Origin: Sanderia malayensis | Taxonomy: Eukaryota; Cnidaria; Scyphozoa; Semaeostomeae; Pelagiidae | Length of the DNA: 64,000 bases | Assembly (NCBI GenBank): GCA_013076295.1 | Contig: RQOL01000772.1 | Location: forward strand, 2,170,001-2,234,000 | Reading direction: 5' to 3' | In this document: piece after piece, positions 46,201-57,600 of the stretch | Layout of the letters: every line of letters starts with the position of its first letter | Numbering within the stretch: the stretch's first letter is position 1 | Translations under genes and position numbers: made by a program | The notes under the pieces: generated by a model | What the model was told of the DNA's origin: nothing | What the model saw: only the letters and a program-made list of their open reading frames with translations | The model's database searches: none

Positions 46201-48625
46201 GGGAGGCAGGAGTATTGCAGTTGGACCAACTTTGGAGCAGAGAATGGTGCAAATGCCAGTTGATAAAGGCATGCACTACCAAGGTGGTGCGATGCATGAG
46301 ATGCCATCAAACTATGCCAGCATGCAGCATCAGGCATTCAAAGTGACTGATCAGAGATTCAGGGAAGATGCCAACCGAATGGAGACACTTTTTCCAAGGG
46401 CTTCAGTTCTAGTCGAAGCAAATAAAGGTGCACCACGAAATGGTCCGTTACCTGGTGACCCCCGTCAAGCTTCTTCTATTGATATGGATAACCGTACGTG
46501 TGTACAAGGGAAGCGGGTGTCAAGTGAGGAACACGTGGATCAGAAATATCTTCGATTGGAGGGTGTTTACCCGAGATATAGTGATGCTAGTATTGAGCAG
46601 CGGTATGGCATTTCAACTGGCATGGTACAAAGAATGCCTCAACATGCTTCTATAACTGGCAGGCAAGTGGACGTGAAGGAGCCTCCGAGAGGCAACGAGC
46701 AACAATTTAGTGAAGTTTTAAATCCAGCGCAGTTTCAAATCTATGCAGCGCAAACCTTTCAGCAATTGGATGCAATGCACGGTGGTAAGATTGCCTCGAG
46801 TAAGAACACAACGAGAGTTAAGAGGAGTGCGAGGAATAATCGACCCTCCTCCGTGGACTCTGTTATTCAGAAATCTATGATGATCACTAAAGCACCGAGT
46901 TCTCTTTCATTGTCACTGTGTGATCTCACAAGCGCATCAGTGTCAACCCCGGCGAGTCCAAGGTTGCAGGCCGAGGTTGGTGATCGCAGCCCGGAAAGAC
47001 CCAAAAAGACATCCACTGTGTTCCGTCCATGGGAGAAGTCTCTCCCACCTTTATCATCATCATCATCACGTGTAGATGCCTCGTTTTCTATGCCTCGTTC
47101 TGAAGATACGTCCAGGTCAGCCGAGCTTTTGACCATATCAACCGACAAGTGTAGCAGCGATGTGACGCACGATGAGGCACTCATGTCGCCGACTTTTCCG
47201 CTGAAAGATCCGGCGATTGATGCGATGGAGGGCGATGATGAAGAGATAAGAAGGGATGCGGAAAAGACACGGGCGATAGGTGCTGGTGATTTGGGTGTGA
47301 AAGGGCGCGAGGTTTCAGATGAGATCTGGAGACGAACATTACCGGTTACTGAATATCGAGAGACTGAACAGGCAATTGATCAATTGCTGAAAATATCAGC
47401 GGATAATGATGATGAAGTTAAAGATTATCAACGCCAAGAAACACTCCTCAAGTCACCTAGAAGCCCGGTTGATTCGGAAGCAACGCTATCATCAGACGAA
47501 GCAAAGATGGAAATCATGCAGGAAGATATCAGGAAATACGACAACAAGACTAATTGTGATGATGATTATGCTGCCGGAAAGAGGCTGGATTATGAGAGTC
47601 AGATGACTCAGAATGAGGCTGAATCAACAGAGCGTGTGGTTGTGGAGGAGCCAATTAGAACGGCGTTTCAGGGACTGCTTGATAACGGTGATGCATCAGT
47701 TATCAAAGAAAAAACAGCGCATGTTAAGTATCCCGGGAGAGTGCGAAAGAAGTCAGTTTCAAAAGGTGGGACGAAGAGAGAAAAGTCCAAGAAGATTACA
47801 AAGACGAAGAAAGTGAAGAAACGTGAAACCGAGATCGAAACAGAGATTGAGAAGATTGAAGAGCATGAAAAGGAGGCTGTTACTGATGAAACTACAGAAA
47901 CTACCGCTGCCATTGATAGCATACAACTGAAAAGTGGCGAATCGACATCGGGTGACGAAGAGCAAATGCCCTACGATATGTGGATGCCTTCTAGTGTCTA
48001 TGAATGTGAAGAGAAATCAAGTGCGAATAATGAATCCTATGATGACACTGGATCACGTATGGGAAATGTCGATGTCGTCACGACAAGTGATTCTAATGCA
48101 ATGGAAGATATTTTTCATCCTGAATATGAGACGATATCGTTATCGCCGCCGGCCTCTCCGACGAGGCCCGTGAACTCTCCTAAGAGTACAGAAGCAGCAG
48201 AAACAACTGTTTCATCTTACTCGCATTCAGTTCTGTCATTGGGAATTCCTGTTTCAACAGCATCTCATTCAAGTCCACCGAAGCCGCCTCAATTAGGTGC
48301 TGTAGCATTTCCCTACTCAACACTGTCTTTAAACGTCACATCAAGATCACCCGCGGGGCTCGGGTCGCGTCCCAGTAGCAACCGTTCGTCCCCTGTTGCT
48401 ATGTCAAATGTTCCCAGTTCCCCAAGTTCCGCGGTTAACTCACAACGCTCGGACACTGTGCAAGAAGGTACCTTTGCATCACAGAATGAACACTTACGAC
48501 AATTGACGGAACAGCTTCTAAGAGATGATGATTCGATGTCTAGAACTGACCAATCCGCGAGTGACGTAACAATTGATAATTCTTCGTCGGTCATGACTTA
48601 CGAGCCTCTTAGTGACGAAGATTGA
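37242..48625 (+). CDS. NCOR: Nuclear receptor corepressor (NCoR/SMRT family)
   Basis: Scaffold that recruits HDAC3 and TBL1 to unliganded nuclear receptors. Twenty-two coding segments close in frame to 2,369 residues (vertebrate NCOR1 is about 2,440): 37242-37276, 37491-37580, 37909-37996, 38111-38169, 38552-39717, 39798-39916, 40062-40247, 40478-40543, 40650-40702, 40795-40861, 41030-41115, 41252-41423, 41556-41646, 41750-41837, 42048-42102, 42202-42306, 43011-43081, 43220-43488, 43605-43661, 43827-43963, 44464-44896 and 45009-48625. The N-terminal coiled coil (exons 6-7) matches the TBL1-binding region; PLYNQPSD and [14 protein letters not shown] are family signatures. SANT1, the HDAC3-activating DAD, reads [13 protein letters not shown] to [10 protein letters not shown], keeping the Tyr-Tyr and Lys-Lys of the inositol phosphate site. 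SANT2 reads [11 protein letters not shown] and [20 protein letters not shown] recalls the GSI motif. The end YEPLSDED matches the vertebrate YETLSDSE terminus. Receptor-box motifs are not clear; VDSVIQKSM is the nearest. Confidence 0.95.
42487..42745 (+). repeat. tRNA-derived SINE (different family) in an NCoR intron
   Basis: The head has tggtggcaaagtggttggc (A box) and gctgttcgattccctgc (B box). An A-rich repeat of gaaattgaaattag type and an inverted pair that folds as a hairpin (ggtttttcggc / gccgaaaaacc, 42645-42675) follow. Confidence 0.65.
43993..44075. repeat. Short tandem repeat (CTGTCGGRTA)n in an NCoR intron
   Basis: About eight imperfect 10-12-bp copies of ctgtcggata / ctgtcgggta just after the SANT2 exon. 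Confidence 0.8.
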
Positions 48626-48886
48626 GTTAACCAACTTAATCAATCAATCAATTAATTGTTATTATTTATATATACTTTATTTTTAACTTTGTATTTGCAT
48701 GTTGTAACTGGGGCAATAACACGTGTTTTATCTCTCTTTTTTATTTCTCATGTTTGCGCGGCGCTCCTTCGCAGTAGACACCATGGCAATACGAAGCATG
48801 AGATATGAATTACTTCTGTGTAGCTTAAATGTCATATAAATGTTCAAAAGAGGCAATCGTTTAAGGTGTTGCGATGTTTATTGGGG

Positions 48887-51332
48887 TTATTTTCTTTTGA
48901 ATTGTACGACGTATCTTTGAGGCACACACAAGGGTGGCGAGTATCCATCGGCGTAAGAGGTGTCTTCGAATAACACGGAATATTCATCTTGAGACTAGAA
49001 TAGATGGAGAACAGGGTTTGACACAATGGTTTGACAATAATTACTTGAATACGAGGCTACGTGATAACGAGAATGTAATTCTGTTACATCAGCTCGACTA
49101 GGCATCAGATGGCAAGGGTTATGAAAAACTAGAATTCTGCTCACTGTCTTTGGAGACTCGTTGACCAACGCACGGTAGAAACAAGTTGTTTGAGGATAAA
49201 GGGCCATGACAAGCTAAAAACAAGACAGGTTATCATGTCAGTTAATCATGCAACGAATTAATCAGTTAATCAAGTGATTAGAATGATTTTCAAACCTGAT
49301 TTGGTTGAAAAACAGCCTCAGGATTCCTCGATGGGTCTGCTTTCCAAAGAGGCAGTGGGACAACCCTTCGCCGACTCAAATGATGTCTTCTGTTGATAAC
49401 AACAACAACAAAATAGCAACATCGTGTTCATATGTAATTAATCAAAAGAAAACAAGATTGAACGAAGAAGAATATTGTAAGGCCTCGTACTCTTGTCCTG
49501 ATTTTCCATCTTCTTCAGTATAGTCAATATCATCGACATCGTATCTGTAATGAGTCACGATAGTTCATTAGGAACACCTCTCGTCTTATAGAGGAACATT
49601 AAGCGCTGTTCACACTATACTAACTAACCTCGGCTAAACTAACCCACCTCCATACATGGGTTGTTTAAACCGGGGAAACGCAGATTAGTTGCGTTCACAC
49701 TAGCAAAAATCCAACCTGAGTCGAACCCAGGTTAATTGGCGTGGTGTAAACAAGGCTTCAGCTACAGGTGATATCTTGACATTATAAATAGTTGTAAATG
49801 CTTTTAAGACACTCAATGATTGCCATACTTTTGTGTTGATGGGTTGTATGAAACAACTTCAGCTAATATCCACTGCTCTTCATCGTCTAAGCCTTTAACC
49901 CTTGCTGCAACCTAAATACGAATATGTTGAAACACTTCATTACTTGCTTGGATGTCGTATGGCAAGTATGTTATCGAGTTAGCGGTACGAGACAGGATTT
50001 CCCACTGACTTACATGGTCCGATGGTCGTGAAACGTGTCCGGAATCCGCCGGCATTGAACCGCACAATGCTGGAGCACTGTAAGGAAACAAACTGAAGAA
50101 TATATCTCATCGATCAGCACTAATAGTCGGATACATTGCAACATATGCATCATAGGTATCAAAGGTATTAGACGCATCAGAGGTATTATATGTATCAAAG
50201 GTATAAGATGCATCAGAGGTATAAGATGCATCAGAGGTATAAGATGCATCGGAGGTATAATATGCATTAGAGGTATTATATGTATCAAAGGTATAAGATG
50301 CATCAGATGTATAAGATGCATCGGAGGTATAAGATGTTGAGCCACCTTTCCCCTGCTCTGCCAGTCCATGTTGGTAACGATGACGCTGATTGCTGTAGCA
50401 TTGACATCAGTACGCCTCGTCTCATACCTTTCCTAAAAATTTACATTCAAATACGCTGCTTATACATACGCTTGTTGTTAGAATCAACTGACGTAGTAAT
50501 GATAAGTATTGGTAGTAGAGGTTAATGGAAGATTTGAAAACCTTGGCTCATCTTGGCTGAATACTGATCTTGACGAGGCTGCGAGTATGAACCAAAATCA
50601 GATGATGTTTTTATATTTCACATTTCAAGCATACAACATTCAAGATGACGTTTTAAACTAACCTGATTTTTTCTCGTTTCTTGCGACTTTTATTTCCATT
50701 ATCTTATCCATCGTTTGTTGTATCAGACTGTTAAAAAGTTTAGATACGTTTTTGTGTCGTTAATTGTCGAGTTAATATAGATATATGGATATAGTTATTG
50801 ATATAGTTTGATAGCTGGTAACTTACTCTATTTCTGTTTTTGCGTCTGATATCGCAGTGCTATAGAGTCCTTTTAGTTTATTTTTGAAATACGAGGAGAC
50901 TATAATATACACAAAAAATACAATATGAGCATTAAACTAATGAATAGCAACAGTTTAAGATGAACCTTCACAGAACCATATTAACTTGAAATATACCTTT
51001 GTTATCATTTTTCATTTTCTCGTGTGTTTTATTAATATTGTTGAGGTTATCAGCACTTCTGTTTCTTTCTTCCTTTTGAAATCAAATTATGAGGCATTAT
51101 CACTGATGTCATCATCATCATAAACATAAGCTTTGCGCAAAATGGCCTAAATACCTTGCCAAAGAGTTGTGATAGGCAGGTGAATGCTGGGTTTAATAAT
51201 AACAAAGATGAATAAGCCCAGAGGTTCGTAAGTTAATATAGCAACCTGTATTTGCAATATCATTCGTTGTAGCTCTTTTAACGACTGCTGAATGCTAATT
51301 GTGCTGCCTGTAACACTGGCTGAGGTCGCCAT
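48887..51332 (-). CDS. SGF29: SGF29, SAGA-associated tandem-Tudor protein
   Basis: Subunit of the histone acetyltransferase module of SAGA (and ATAC); reads H3K4me2/3. Twelve minus-strand exons close in frame to 298 residues (human 293): 51332-51246, 51072-50997, 50899-50827, 50727-50663, 50578-50542, 50432-50346, 50077-50014, 49911-49829, 49544-49491, 49389-49296, 49213-49145 and 48994-48887. The N-terminal coiled coil reads QEERNRSADNLNNINKTHEK (human QEERSRSEHNLVNIQKTHER). GMRRGVLMSMLQQSA is a family signature. The tandem Tudor part has DDEEQWILAEVVSYN, YDVDDID, HHLSRRRVVPLPLWKADP, ALYPQTTCFYRALV and VLFEDTSYADGYSPPL, keeping the aromatic cage Tyr/Tyr/Phe and the acidic pocket. AATAAA lies 4 nt beyond the stop, and its 3' end faces that of NCoR 260 bp away. 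No single exon exceeds 108 nt, so single-frame scans miss this gene. Confidence 0.95.
49601..49760. mobile_element. Small MITE-like element in an SGF29 intron
   Basis: Imperfect inverted ends (aagcgctgttcacac and, inverted, aagccttgtttacac) bound a 160-bp palindrome-rich stretch with internal ggttgtttaaacc-type arms. The 'TTCACAC' ends are common in MITEs. No clear target duplication. Confidence 0.4.
50140..50340. repeat. 18-bp minisatellite overlapping SGF29 intron 6
   Basis: About eleven copies of an 18-bp unit (atgcatcagaggtataag) lie between SGF29 exons 6 and 7. On the minus strand they read as HLIPLM repeats, which is not part of the SGF29 protein. Confidence 0.9.
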
Positions 51333-51630
51333 TACTGTATTTTCAATGCAAGTGTGAGAAACGCATCTGATTCAATTCCCGCAGAAGTCGCGCGTGTTTC
51401 CGCGTGTCATTTTAGACTAGTGCCAGTCTTAATTGAACGCATTTTACTTCCTTTCTTACGGTTTCGTTCGCTTCCACAGACAACACGTTCATCAGAAAGA
51501 CGATAGGTGCTCTGTAGATGAAGAAATGCTGTAATTTTAGGACCGGAAGATTCTGCTTGAATTTCACTTCCATCCTCTCTTCATTTAGCTTAATTTTGTT
51601 TGTTATGTATTCATGTAGCTTGTATAAGCA
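51333..51630. promoter_or_regulatory. Divergent promoter between SGF29 (-) and 4E-T (+)
   Basis: Only 298 bp separate the two start codons, which face away from each other, so both genes must start transcription here or share it. The interval is locally richer in CG (cgcgcgtgtttccgcgtgt-type stretch near 51390) and has an ETS-like acttcct; no TATA box is seen. Confidence 0.6.
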
Positions 51631-54600
51631 ATGAGTGCCTGTGAAGTGCTTCTAACTGGCTCAACGAAAGACATTTTGAAGATGACAACTGAAGGTATCT
51701 TTACGCAAATCCAAAATGTCTCAATCTTTCATTCATAGCGTGACATTACTACAACTGAGTTTGTAAAGCCACGTAGGCATGAACTTAACGTATGTTTTGT
51801 ATGCTTATGTTTTCCAATAACAGAGAATGAAGAAGTTCCAGATGAAGATGAAAATGGTATATCTAGTACAGGTACGCGAATTTTTGCAACATTTCAAAAG
51901 TTTTGTATTTTTTTCGATTGAAGCAGCGTGTCTGAAATTTTTCGTAATCAGAGCTTCATTTTATAACTTCCTTTTCCCATTGTTAAGTTGATTTAAGGTG
52001 CTCTGCTGGGTTAATTGCTAATATTAAATATGCATAATCAAACAATTTATCATCAATTATGATGAACGCCTTGCATTTTGATAGGAATTTTTCGTGATTT
52101 AACTAGACAAGATTTTAAATGCCAATATTATATTGGTATCTCCCAGCTCTAAACCGGTATCCTGTAACATTATGAAATTATAATTGCGATTTCCTTAATG
52201 TGTCTCACAAACACTCGAAATCATAACATTCCTGATGTTTTTGTTCTTAACCTTGATTTTGTAAATTTAATCTAATATTTGAACTATAAATTATAAACTA
52301 TACCTAAAAACCTGTTAGTTTGCATAAGAATTAATCTGTAGGATTGTATTGGATATTTATTATTATATAGATGTATCGAAAGAAACAGATGAGAAGAAAG
52401 AAGCTCCAAAACAGAGGATCATGTATACAAGGGTATGATATTCATTTTATTGTTGCTCTTTCAATTTTATAGACATTATATTTCTTCTCTTTCTCTTCAA
52501 CTATCCTTCTCTTATATTTTAATATTGTTTATCATAACATAACTGTGGAATCATTTTCAAATTTTTTTCTTTCAGGCTGAGCTTCTTGATTTGAGGTCTG
52601 TTCCACTCTCTTTGAAGAAGCCGGATTTTCTTTCTGAAGAGTTTTTTGTGAGGTAAGCTTTGGCCTAAATAGTGCCTGTCAGGTCAAAAGTTAAAAGAAA
52701 GCTGTACAGCTTAGAGACAACAGTTTATAAACAGGGCCGTCGCTAGAGACATTAAGCTAGGGGGGTGCAAGCTCTCGATTTGCCGATTGATGGGCGTGGT
52801 TTTCTGGGCGTGGCTAATGTGGCATGCTGGCTAGAAAACTTAATGGGGGCGACAGGTTGAAATGGTGCCCTTTCCTTATTCCATTTTTGCGCAGAATGTT
52901 CATTATCAAATTCGCAAGACAGATGTATACGTTCTTTTAATATAGTTATGTGTTGTTAGTGGCTCTCTAATGGTTGCCGCCTAAGGGTGAGGAAATTTTT
53001 CAATTCTAATGCTTCCAGATCGCTGCAAAATGCAATCTTAATCTTAATACTAGCTGTTAGCATTGTTAAAATGAGTGCTGCTGTGATGTAACCGGTACTA
53101 AAGCATCTAGCATTTGATTAAAACGATGTTTTGAAATGAGTGCTTCAAAAAAATATGGAGAGGGGGTGTTTAGCGTGCTTGGAAGCCTAGATATCTTTTT
53201 TGGTAACAGGTCGTTTCTCTATATTTGATGTGTGTGAATGTTGTCATTTGTATTTGACATTTCTTATTCACATTTACGTTTCGTAGCTGGATTTTGGGAT
53301 TTCAGCAATAATAGATTTTAGGAAATTATTCTATCAAGAGAAGGTGTGTGCTCAGTTGGAAGATCAAAAATAAAATTCAAATCTTTGTTGATGTGACTTT
53401 ACCATGTAAACAAAACAATACCAAAAACAGGGGAATAAATGTAGAAAACCCCTTGAAATCTGAAGTCAGGATTTTCTGGACCGGGGTTACTTTCAATATC
53501 CCCTGCTAAAACAATAAAATATATAATGATGGTGAAAATGATGACACAATAGTTTTGGGAGCCCACTATACTTCCGCACAGCTTTTCTCTTCCACTTGCA
53601 TTGCAGGCATTCATTTTTGTCAACTTATCCCCACGACAAGAAAGCAACTCCTGTGTTCTTGTCGAAATAAAATTGGCCTTTTTGGGCCTTCTCGATTCTG
53701 GCCACGAATAAAAGTTAATAACCAGCAGATAAGCCAACCAAATATCGTTTTCCCAATGTTTCTAAAACGACTCGCTGCTCTGCAGCAAAAAGATGACCGC
53801 CATTGATGAATTGATAATAAAACCAGCATGTGGCTGAACGGAGGAGGATTTGAGGCCACGCGCAGGCTAAAATCCGACAAACAAACACACATATTCACAG
53901 ACAGATTTTCTCTCGAGAAGGACTCGATTATATTCTGCTGCGCAGCCGCTTCACTTCGTTCCGCTACGCAGCAGCAATTACTCTAAATTCTCCGTCGTAT
54001 TGTGTAATTTGCTTCAGATCAAATTGAATTCACTGGGAATTTCACGATTTGCCGATTGCTTTCTGCTGAGTAAAACTTAACATAACTGCTCTTGGGGCAT
54101 CTTTTTTGCCGACGGACTTTTTGATTTGCCGACTGAGATTTGGCCAGGGGGGTGCCGCACCCCCCGCACCCCCTATGTAGCGACGGCCCTGTTTATAAAG
54201 CTCTCTTTCCAATTTCAAAATTACTTGGAGGTGCAATAATTTTGGTGTACACTCCACTGCCTTAGCGCCTATTTGAATTGCCACTAAATATTTATAAAAA
54301 AATAAGCAATGGTCTCAACTGTTTGCTTTTTCTAGCAGTGGAGTTTGGGATCCAAAGGCATGGCATGAATCTGAAAAGTCAAGAAGTGCATCACCTGTTG
54401 TTGATGGAAAATGTGCTACGTTTGAGCATGGCAAAAAGATTGAACTGTAAGTAGCTTGCATTATTCATCCTTGCATTCCCCCTTTAACTCTGTGTTCTTC
54501 CATGGCTTACAAATATGAATGTGATTTGTTGTAGTCTCGAGAATGCGATAGAGCTTGCGCCTCAGCGTAGGAGTTTTTGGCAAGGATGTCATGTGCAGCC

Positions 54601-57600
54601 TTCCTCAGAGGCAGAGAGTAACGATAAAGGAAACTCATTGTTGAGAAGACTGAGGACTGGTTCGAATAATGATGTAAAGCCGGTCGTTGTTGAAGGAAAA
54701 GATAGGCTTACTGGAAGGGCTGCATCACAAAGAAAAAACATTGAGAAAGCGTTGTTGAAAGACAGAGATAATGTAAGAAGTGACTCTGTTAATATTTTTT
54801 ATTTTATGGAAGATGTGATGAGTGTTGTCTACAACTGTGGCTGTTGAAAATTGCTTCAAGCTCCTCATAGAAGCCTGGAGGATTGTCAAGAGTTTGTTAC
54901 AGACAGATTTTCTCAGGTTCTGGATTGAGGGATAAGCAAATATTGTTTTAGTTTTTTGATATTTGATATTATTTCAAAATCCTTTTTAGAAGCAGCTTGG
55001 TGATGGACGAAAAACTGGAAAAGTTTTGCAAGATGGAAAATTAAATGACAAAAAATTGGATGTGAGAGAGAGTAGGGAGAAAAGAAGAGATGGATCCAAT
55101 GTTAAAAATAACAAATTCAATGGTGATCAGGAGCATAATGAAGGAAGGATGAAAAACAGATTCAATGAAAAAGAAAATAAAGCAACAATAAAAGAGAAAT
55201 ACAGAAATGGATATGAAGATAATAATTGTAACTGTTGCTCAAGTTTCATATGCTATTTTGTGTATTATTTTGCAATTTGAATATGCCAGGGGTTGTTTAT
55301 TTATAATTTCACTTGTTTTTATTGAAGATCATAAACGAAGAGAGCCTTCGAATGGATCATTGCCAGAATGGATGACTGATGGACCTGTTAGCCAAACAGA
55401 TACAATTGAGTTGAAAGGATTCAATGCTGAAATTGAAGAAGAACGTAAAGGTATACTTCAATCTTGTCTTTAAAGGAGACCTGCAACCTAAAAACAAGTT
55501 GAGCTCTATTGATCAAATCTAATGCGCTGATCACGAATATCAGGTTATTTTTTTAATGCGAGTAACCGTTTTCGAATAATTGCCACTTAAAGTGGCGTTT
55601 TTGTCCGCGGGACAGTTTCAGCCTCGTTTTGGGTGATGACGTAACTGGTGAACAATCTTTTCGGCCTAATGGTGAAAGTCATAGTGAACTTGCGCTTTTG
55701 TAACAGTTCCATTCATCACAAAATAACATATTAATACAAAAATGAGTTGCTATTCGTCTGTTTTCCTGTCAAGCCAATTCATTAACAAGATTATTCTTAG
55801 AATGAATGGTGAATGTGTGTTTCTCTACATATGACCGACGGAAATGGCTGGTTCACCAAATTCTTGCATTGACTCAAACTCAACCTCAAACTCAAAATAT
55901 TTTTTCGATATAAAATTGATTAATTACAATATGCTGGTTAATACGCAATAAGATTTAAAATATACAATATAATAGTAAATTTTGGTTAGTCCTCCCTTCT
56001 ATAGACTTTGGTCCAATTTGATGTGCTTAATATACAATTTTAAGTTTGATTAACAGAAACAGTAAGAAGTAAGATATAATTAAGGATAAAAGAAAATGAA
56101 ATAATAATGAAAAGAAAAAAATGTATAATAATACCAAAAATTATTGATAATAATAGAATGATAATATCAAAAATTGTTCAAAAAGGCTTACAGGTTTTTA
56201 AATATTTTTCTGAAAAAATTTTTCATCTGTGTTACAAAGTAAAACTGTTCTATAGGTGGGGAGTTCCAAAATTTAACACCATCAAAATGAGAAAGTTTTT
56301 TTGAAGTTTGTAGACATGGGTGGAAGGGAAAAACCTTCAGAAGAAGATTGCCTTGTATTATGTTTATGTACATTCTCCAGTAATACCCATGTATGGGCAT
56401 TTTTCGCACTCGTATATAAAATGGGCTATGGACATAAACTTTTTCGCTGCCAGTATAGATGGCAGCATATAAAATCAACAGCACTTTTCCTTATAGCAAA
56501 TATAGTTTTTGTTTGCCAGCAAAACAAACAAGGTTGGGTGTGCTGCTTACAACTGTTTCAATGACAGCAGTTGGCATAAGTCAGGTGCCTTCCACTGGTT
56601 TCATAAAAATAATATCTTACACAAGAAATTGATTGCCAATTTAAAACAAAATTTGTATGCAATGAAAACAAAAGACTTTGCAGCGATCATTCCCCCCCCC
56701 CGAGTGTTATGATATGAGAAATAACAATATACTACTTCTTATGGACTATAACTTGGATTGACTATACCACCACCATCACCAGCAAATGAAAGATTAACAC
56801 TGAAAGAAGAAGGGGGCATACCAACAATATTTGATTTGGGAGTCCGTATGGTCGCAAGCAGATAAAAGGGAAAAGGAAATTCACAACATTAAAACCCGAG
56901 TTGGGTACACTTGCAACTTCTGCAGAGCCTTCGGAATCCGAACTTGGTGATGCCGTGATGGGCCTACGACGCACCCGTTGACTTCCCCGAGGCAGTGATT
57001 CAAACTGAAATGGCTCCACTACATCTTCCGCAGTATCAGCAAAACCATAATCAAAATCACCATCAATATGTCCCATAATATTTAAAATATTGAAAGCTGT
57101 ATTTATACCAGTAATTGTCGTACAATTTTGGTAAATACCAACTCAAAACACTACTAAGCAGAAAATGATTGTTCACCAGTTACGTCATAATCCTCCCGCG
57201 AGCAAGCACGTCTTTGCCCGTCCTTTAAACATAATGGCGGATTTTAGCCAAATTTTCGCACTTTAACAGCTTATATCTCCAATACAAAGCTTGACTTTAA
57301 AAAATGAATAGCAGATTCGAAATCAGCGCATTAGAATTTATCAAAAGAGCTTAACTTGTTTTTAGGTTGCAGGTCTCCTTTAAGTATTCGATTATACAGG
57401 CTGGCATTGTAACCCCCCTAACATTCGCAAATAAATTCATCGGAACTGGATTGGTGACATAATCCAGGCCACTACACAGAGGTTTTAAATACTTGGCCAG
57501 AAGTCAAAAGGCTGACTGTCAGCGAATTGGAATTGTAACAGAAACAAAATATAAACTGCTTTATCTTTCATTTTTGTTTTTCTGTTGCCGGTAAGCTTCT

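Noticed and set aside
50010..50369. Minus-strand frame of HLIPLM repeats
   Set aside because: Translation of the 18-bp minisatellite in an SGF29 intron; only its two ends overlap true SGF29 exons.
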